Positions 16,364-19,553 of a DNA stretch of 19,553 nt are shown here, one piece after another. The number at the start of each line of letters is the position of its first letter. Positions within the stretch are counted from its first letter, which is position 1. The notes beneath the pieces are model-generated. The model searched no databases and was not told the DNA's origin. It saw only the letters and a list, made by a program, of their open reading frames with translations. This DNA is from Bacillus sp. JCM 19058 (GTDB lineage Bacteria > Bacillota > Bacilli > Bacillales_H > Bacillaceae_D): the NCBI GenBank assembly GCA_001310555.1, contig BAXO01000096.1, forward strand, positions 1 through 19,553, given 5' to 3'. Position numbers and translations under genes: made by a program.

Positions 16364-17578
16364 ATGATTACAGGCGATGGCACCTATATAAAAAAGTTAA
16401 ATCGAAGCCTGATAATTAGGAAAATTATTGAGCACGGCATGATTTCGAGGGCCGATTTATCTAAAATTACCGGATTAAACAAAGCAACAATTTCTGTTCA
16501 GGTAGCTGCTTTATTAGAGGAGCAGCTAATTATCGAATCACAACAAGAGCATCATACGGTCGGCAGACGGCCGATTATGCTATCCTTAAATCACCGAGCC
16601 GGCTATGTTTTAGGCATTGACCTCGACTATGGACGAATGATATATACCTTGTCCGATTTGTCGGGTGTCCCCGTTTACTCTGATTTGATCCATTTGCCGT
16701 TTTTTGAATATGACGAGATCGTCAATCGCTTAACTCAGCTCATCCAAGAGGCTAAAAAGCGTTGCTCCGTCAGCCTTCACGGATTAATCGGAGTTATGAT
16801 CGGCATCCACGGGACAGTGAGTAAGGATGAAACGATATTTTTCGTCCCAAAATACCAGTGGCATCACAAAACTTTGAAGTCTGATTTGGAAGCCAAATTA
16901 GATGTCAATATATCGCTTGAAAACAATGCCAACTTAGCCGCGTTTGCCGAAAGAGTGTACCAATACCACCAAAGTAATCATTTACTTTGTATAAATTTGG
17001 CTTCTGGTATTGGTTCTGGAATTATTATTGACGGCAAGATCCTTCAAGGCTATCACGGCTACGCTGGGGAGATGGGGCATATGATTATTTCCCCAGATGG
17101 CGAGCCTTGCAAATGCGGGAACCGGGGCTGTTGGGAGCTCTACGCATCTGAATCAAGTCTGCTTCAACGCTTGGCACTGAAAAAAAAGCAACCAAACCTC
17201 ACTTACGAGGATATTCGGCTCTGGATAGCCGAACGGGATTCAACTACTATGCAGCAATTAGAACAATTCATTAAGTATTTATCCGTCGGTCTAAATAATG
17301 TCATTAATTTATATAATCCAGAAACAGTCGTTCTTAATAACGAGGCACTAACCCTTTATCCAGACGCCATCGAGAAGATAAAGTCACAGCTCAAGTCATC
17401 CGTAAGTCAATACCGCGAAATCACCTTGTCTAGCCTTGGAAAGAGCGCCTGTGTCATGGGGGCATGTGCAATAACGATCCAACAGTTTTTAGAAGTACCA
17501 GAATTGCGATTGAATTTGGACAGAGAACATTCAGGAGGCCGTTTAACAAAGCTTTATGGAGCAGCACCAATTTATTAA
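16364..17578 (+). CDS. ROK-family transcriptional repressor (XylR/NagC type)
   Basis: Probable sugar- or sugar-acid-responsive repressor of the lar and TRAP operons. Intact. I place the start at ATG 16364, after AAGGAGG at 7 bases, giving 404 residues; the open frame extends 28 codons further up without a good ribosome binding site. A winged helix-turn-helix covers roughly residues 14-65 (GMISRADLSKITGLNKATISVQV), followed by GRRPIMLSLN and the ROK domain (GYVLGIDLDYGR). The zinc motif CKCGNRGCWE is present. The kinase-type catalytic Asp is absent: ENNAN stands where ROK kinases have ENDAN, which fits a regulator. It is divergent from larC1, and the XylR-like palindromes at dctP and larA are its likely targets. 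Confidence 0.92.
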   Translation: MITGDGTYIKKLNRSLIIRKIIEHGMISRADLSKITGLNKATISVQVAALLEEQLIIESQQEHHTVGRRPIMLSLNHRAGYVLGIDLDYGRMIYTLSDLSGVPVYSDLIHLPFFEYDEIVNRLTQLIQEAKKRCSVSLHGLIGVMIGIHGTVSKDETIFFVPKYQWHHKTLKSDLEAKLDVNISLENNANLAAFAERVYQYHQSNHLLCINLASGIGSGIIIDGKILQGYHGYAGEMGHMIISPDGEPCKCGNRGCWELYASESSLLQRLALKKKQPNLTYEDIRLWIAERDSTTMQQLEQFIKYLSVGLNNVINLYNPETVVLNNEALTLYPDAIEKIKSQLKSSVSQYREITLSSLGKSACVMGACAITIQQFLEVPELRLNLDREHSGGRLTKLYGAAPIY

Positions 17579-17786
17579 TCATTTAGTGCCTCTGCCTCCT
17601 TCATCTTCTCCAAATGCAATCGCCAACCAAGCGATTAAATAGCGCTTTGCTTGGACTGGAGTGCTAACTTGCGAACGAACTGAGATCTCCTTCGCCATCT
17701 GGATGTTTGAATTTTTTTGCGAAAAAAAAACTCCTACCTTAAAAAAAATAGTAGGAGTCCTGAAACATTTGAAAGCCTTTATTCGA
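17579..17786 (-). terminator. convergent gap with the intrinsic terminator of the GH76 gene
   Basis: On the minus strand ACTCCTAC (17751-17758) pairs perfectly with GTAGGAGT (17730-17737), followed by a run of Ts (17722-17730). This ends the GH76 transcript 28 bases after its stop. No separate terminator is seen for the repressor gene. The remaining gap (17579-17720) has a short minus-strand frame with no ribosome binding site that I do not call a gene. Confidence 0.8.
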
Positions 17787-19225
17787 TTAAGACCATTTTT
17801 CCAACAATGAGTCACTTACTCTCAATAATTGCTGCTTGGCAGCTTCAGAAACGTGCTCCTTGAGCGCATCGTTTTGGAGCGGCTGCTGAAATTTTTGTAA
17901 GTGCTTGATTGCCTGGTGCATTCTGTTTCCGTTTAGGTGGTGCTCGACCTGTGTCAGTCTATTTGTTAATTGAGGCAAGAGCGGACCTTTAACCTCTCTC
18001 GAACCGATGAGATCGTTCAATCGCTGCTTCAACGTCGAAAACGACGGTTCAGCTGTGCTTTTTTTTCTGCGAGCGCAGCTTGCTCCATTAACATAACCCC
18101 ACTCAATTGATTGCTAAGGTCAACATTGAGAACTGGCGTTTTCTCCCACGAGGAACCGAATAAAATCTGAGCCTCCGACTGTGTTTGCTCCCATGCACTT
18201 TCCGCATTATGGACGATAAAATTGCCCAACTCCTCGCTCTCCGGGTCCTCTGCTACTAATTGGCCAAGATAGCGGATAAGAATTCCCTTAAACAGACCAC
18301 CATCTCCTCCTCCTTCATCCTTTAAAATATTCGTTTCAGGAGAAGACACTAGCCGTTCAATTCCTGCTCCTGCTGTCTCGCGAGCTGCCTCGATATACTC
18401 CGTTTCGCCCGTGATACGATACAGCTCCAAAGAGGCTCCGATATAGACGCCTTGATTGTAAGTGAATTCCCAATGCTTATCAATCGTGCCATCGCCTGTA
18501 CGGTTGATTCCATCCCAGACAAACCCTGTTTCCGGATCGACGAGAGTCGAACGCTGCCATTCATAGATTTTTTTTGCCCACTCTAGGTCGTCTGGATTCC
18601 CATATTGCTCATATAAACGAGCTGATAGGATTACAGCAGGAGCGTTGGATGGGGTATTCTTATAATCTAGCTGCGATTTATTCCATGCGATGCCACCGCC
18701 AAATTCATCGCTCCATCCGTTCTTAATATCCTCCCACAACGTAAAGACTGCCTGTTCATGCTCAGAATTGTTCGTATGCTCATAAAGGCGGAATAATGCT
18801 AACCCCATCCATAGCATATCGTCATAAAAGTTGTTCGTAATTCCGTTATTTCGCTGTATTATACTGTCATACAATGCTGTTGCTCGTGAAATATATTCAT
18901 CATCACCGGTTCGTTCATACGCATCGATGAGTGTATCGATTGCATGGGCTTGCCACCAGTAATGAAATTGCTCATTGCAATTGTTACACTCATACGCATT
19001 ATTAAACATATTCGTATCGTTATTCCAATAATGATCGGCTAGCGATACTTGCGCCTGCTCCGCCCGGTCCCCCCATACGTCTTGGTTCCCTTGCTCTTCA
19101 GAAAATGCCATCCCCACTTTTTCAAGCTGTTCCTCCAATTCAAAACTCTTCCCCTCACCTTGTGCCAATCCAGATCCTCCTAGCAGCAAAAATAAAGCGA
19201 TCGAAAATGAAATGACTCTTTTCAT
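17787..19225 (-). CDS. secreted glycoside hydrolase family 76 protein with C-terminal FIMAH-like domain, one frameshift as read
   Basis: GH76 enzymes are endo-alpha-1,6-mannanases and related transglycosidases acting on alpha-mannan. About 479 residues. ATG at 19225 (or TTG just before it) follows AGGAGGT; signal peptide MKRVISFSIALFLLLGG to about residue 25. The domain shows HYWWQAHAIDTLIDAYERTGD, the paired catalytic aspartates in YDDMLWMGLALFRLYE, and EFTYNQGVYIGASLELYRITG. After a frame break at T8 18059-18066 (9 or 6 expected), a C-terminal domain continues: LPQLTNRLTQVEHHL, AIKHLQKFQQPLQ and LLRVSDSLLEKW, typical of FIMAH modules on secreted Bacillus enzymes. It is convergent with the repressor and ends at a strong terminator. 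Confidence 0.88.
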
Positions 19226-19328
19226 CAATGAAGTAGGACCTCCTATTTTTTTGATGTATGTACTTTTGCCTACTATCTTTTCCAAAGAAACCACTATCAT
19301 AGCCACTTACGCTATCATGCTGCGCTTA

Positions 19329-19391
19329 TTATTCATCTTGTTGGTCGCTCGTACGACTGTTATTTTCCTCTTCTTCATCCAAGAATGCCAT
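19329..19391 (-). CDS. possible 20-codon acidic leader ORF upstream of GH76
   Basis: ATG at 19391 begins a 20-residue acidic frame (MAFLDEEEENN, ending SDQQDE) in the GH76 leader. A strong AGGAGGTG lies 18 bases before the ATG, too far for normal use, unless an indel shifts the true start. It is downstream of the GH76 promoter. This may be a leader peptide or chance. Confidence 0.2.
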   Translation of the reverse strand: MAFLDEEEENNSRTSDQQDE

Positions 19392-19414
19392 TATTATTCG
19401 ATTACGCCACCTCC

Positions 19415-19500
19415 TAAAAGCGCTTACATTTTTGATATTTCTTTCATATTGATATACTAACCTCCCTCATAATAATATTTTATACATATCAATATGTCAA
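19415..19500 (-). promoter_or_regulatory. sigma-A promoter of the GH76 gene with a downstream cre box
   Basis: On the minus strand TTGACA (19495-19500), 17 bases, and TATTAT (19472-19477) give a strong promoter. TGTAAGCGCTTTTA on the minus strand (19415-19428) is one mismatch from the cre consensus, about 40-50 bases past the start point, in a roadblock position for CcpA. The leader to the GH76 start is about 240 bases. Confidence 0.7.
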
Positions 19501-19553
19501 TATAAATGCTATAAATCTGGCATATTAACAAAAGGAAGACAAATTAGGGCAAG

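Noticed and set aside
17579..17815. Minus-strand 78-codon frame after GH76
   Set aside because: It runs through the GH76 terminator and the end of the GH76 gene and has no ribosome binding site. A part (QVSTPVQAKRYLIAW) looks protein-like, but nothing supports a gene.
19212..19460. Plus-strand 82-codon hydrophobic frame at the right end
   Set aside because: It is the reverse of the GH76 signal peptide, leader and promoter region; no ribosome binding site.

Overview
The window looks like the chromosome of an endospore-forming Bacillaceae species. It carries a run of sporulation and germination genes in the order known from Bacillus (pdaB, kbaA, gerD, salA, cwlD, ybaK), Bacillus-type ribosome binding sites, sigma-A promoters, cre boxes and frequent GTG/TTG starts. 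No rRNA, tRNA, CRISPR array, transposase or phage gene was seen.

Layout. 1-860: an AT-rich start with a possible degenerate HPr-like fragment and one unrecognised small gene. 860-5971: the conserved spore block: pdaB(+), kbaA(-), gerD(+), salA(-), cwlD(-), ybaK(-). 6182-6338: a very small YrzI-like gene (+). 6375-9257: a TRAP transporter, dctP-dctQ-dctM (-), behind a clear sigma-A promoter with a cre box inside it and a near-ideal palindromic operator just downstream. 9462-16168: a minus-strand cluster, larC1 - larA - SDR oxidoreductase - larE - gluconokinase-like FGGY kinase - larB - larC2. 16364-17578: a divergent ROK/XylR-type repressor. 17787-19225: a secreted GH76 (alpha-1,6-mannanase family) protein with a C-terminal FIMAH-like domain, behind its own promoter and cre box.

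How the genes may work together. LarB, LarC and LarE make the nickel-pincer (NPN) cofactor, and LarA is the enzyme that uses it. Here LarA sits with a gluconokinase-type kinase, an SDR resembling the D-mannonate/fructuronate oxidoreductase family, a TRAP carboxylate importer and a sugar-responsive ROK repressor, not with lactate genes. The best reading is a sugar-acid pathway: import an aldonate or hexuronate, interconvert it by the SDR, epimerise C2 with the nickel enzyme (for example D-mannonate to D-gluconate), and phosphorylate to 6-phosphogluconate. The substrate is inferred.

Quality warning. Eleven genes and the yrzI-like ORF are broken as read, many more than once. Most breaks are at A/T runs: 7 bases where the protein needs 6, or 8 where it needs 7 or 9. 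Others are one missing base in a short run. Protein similarity resumes in the next frame each time, so these look like indels in the sequence (or, less likely, slippage biology) and not gene decay. Broken genes are therefore annotated over their full span.
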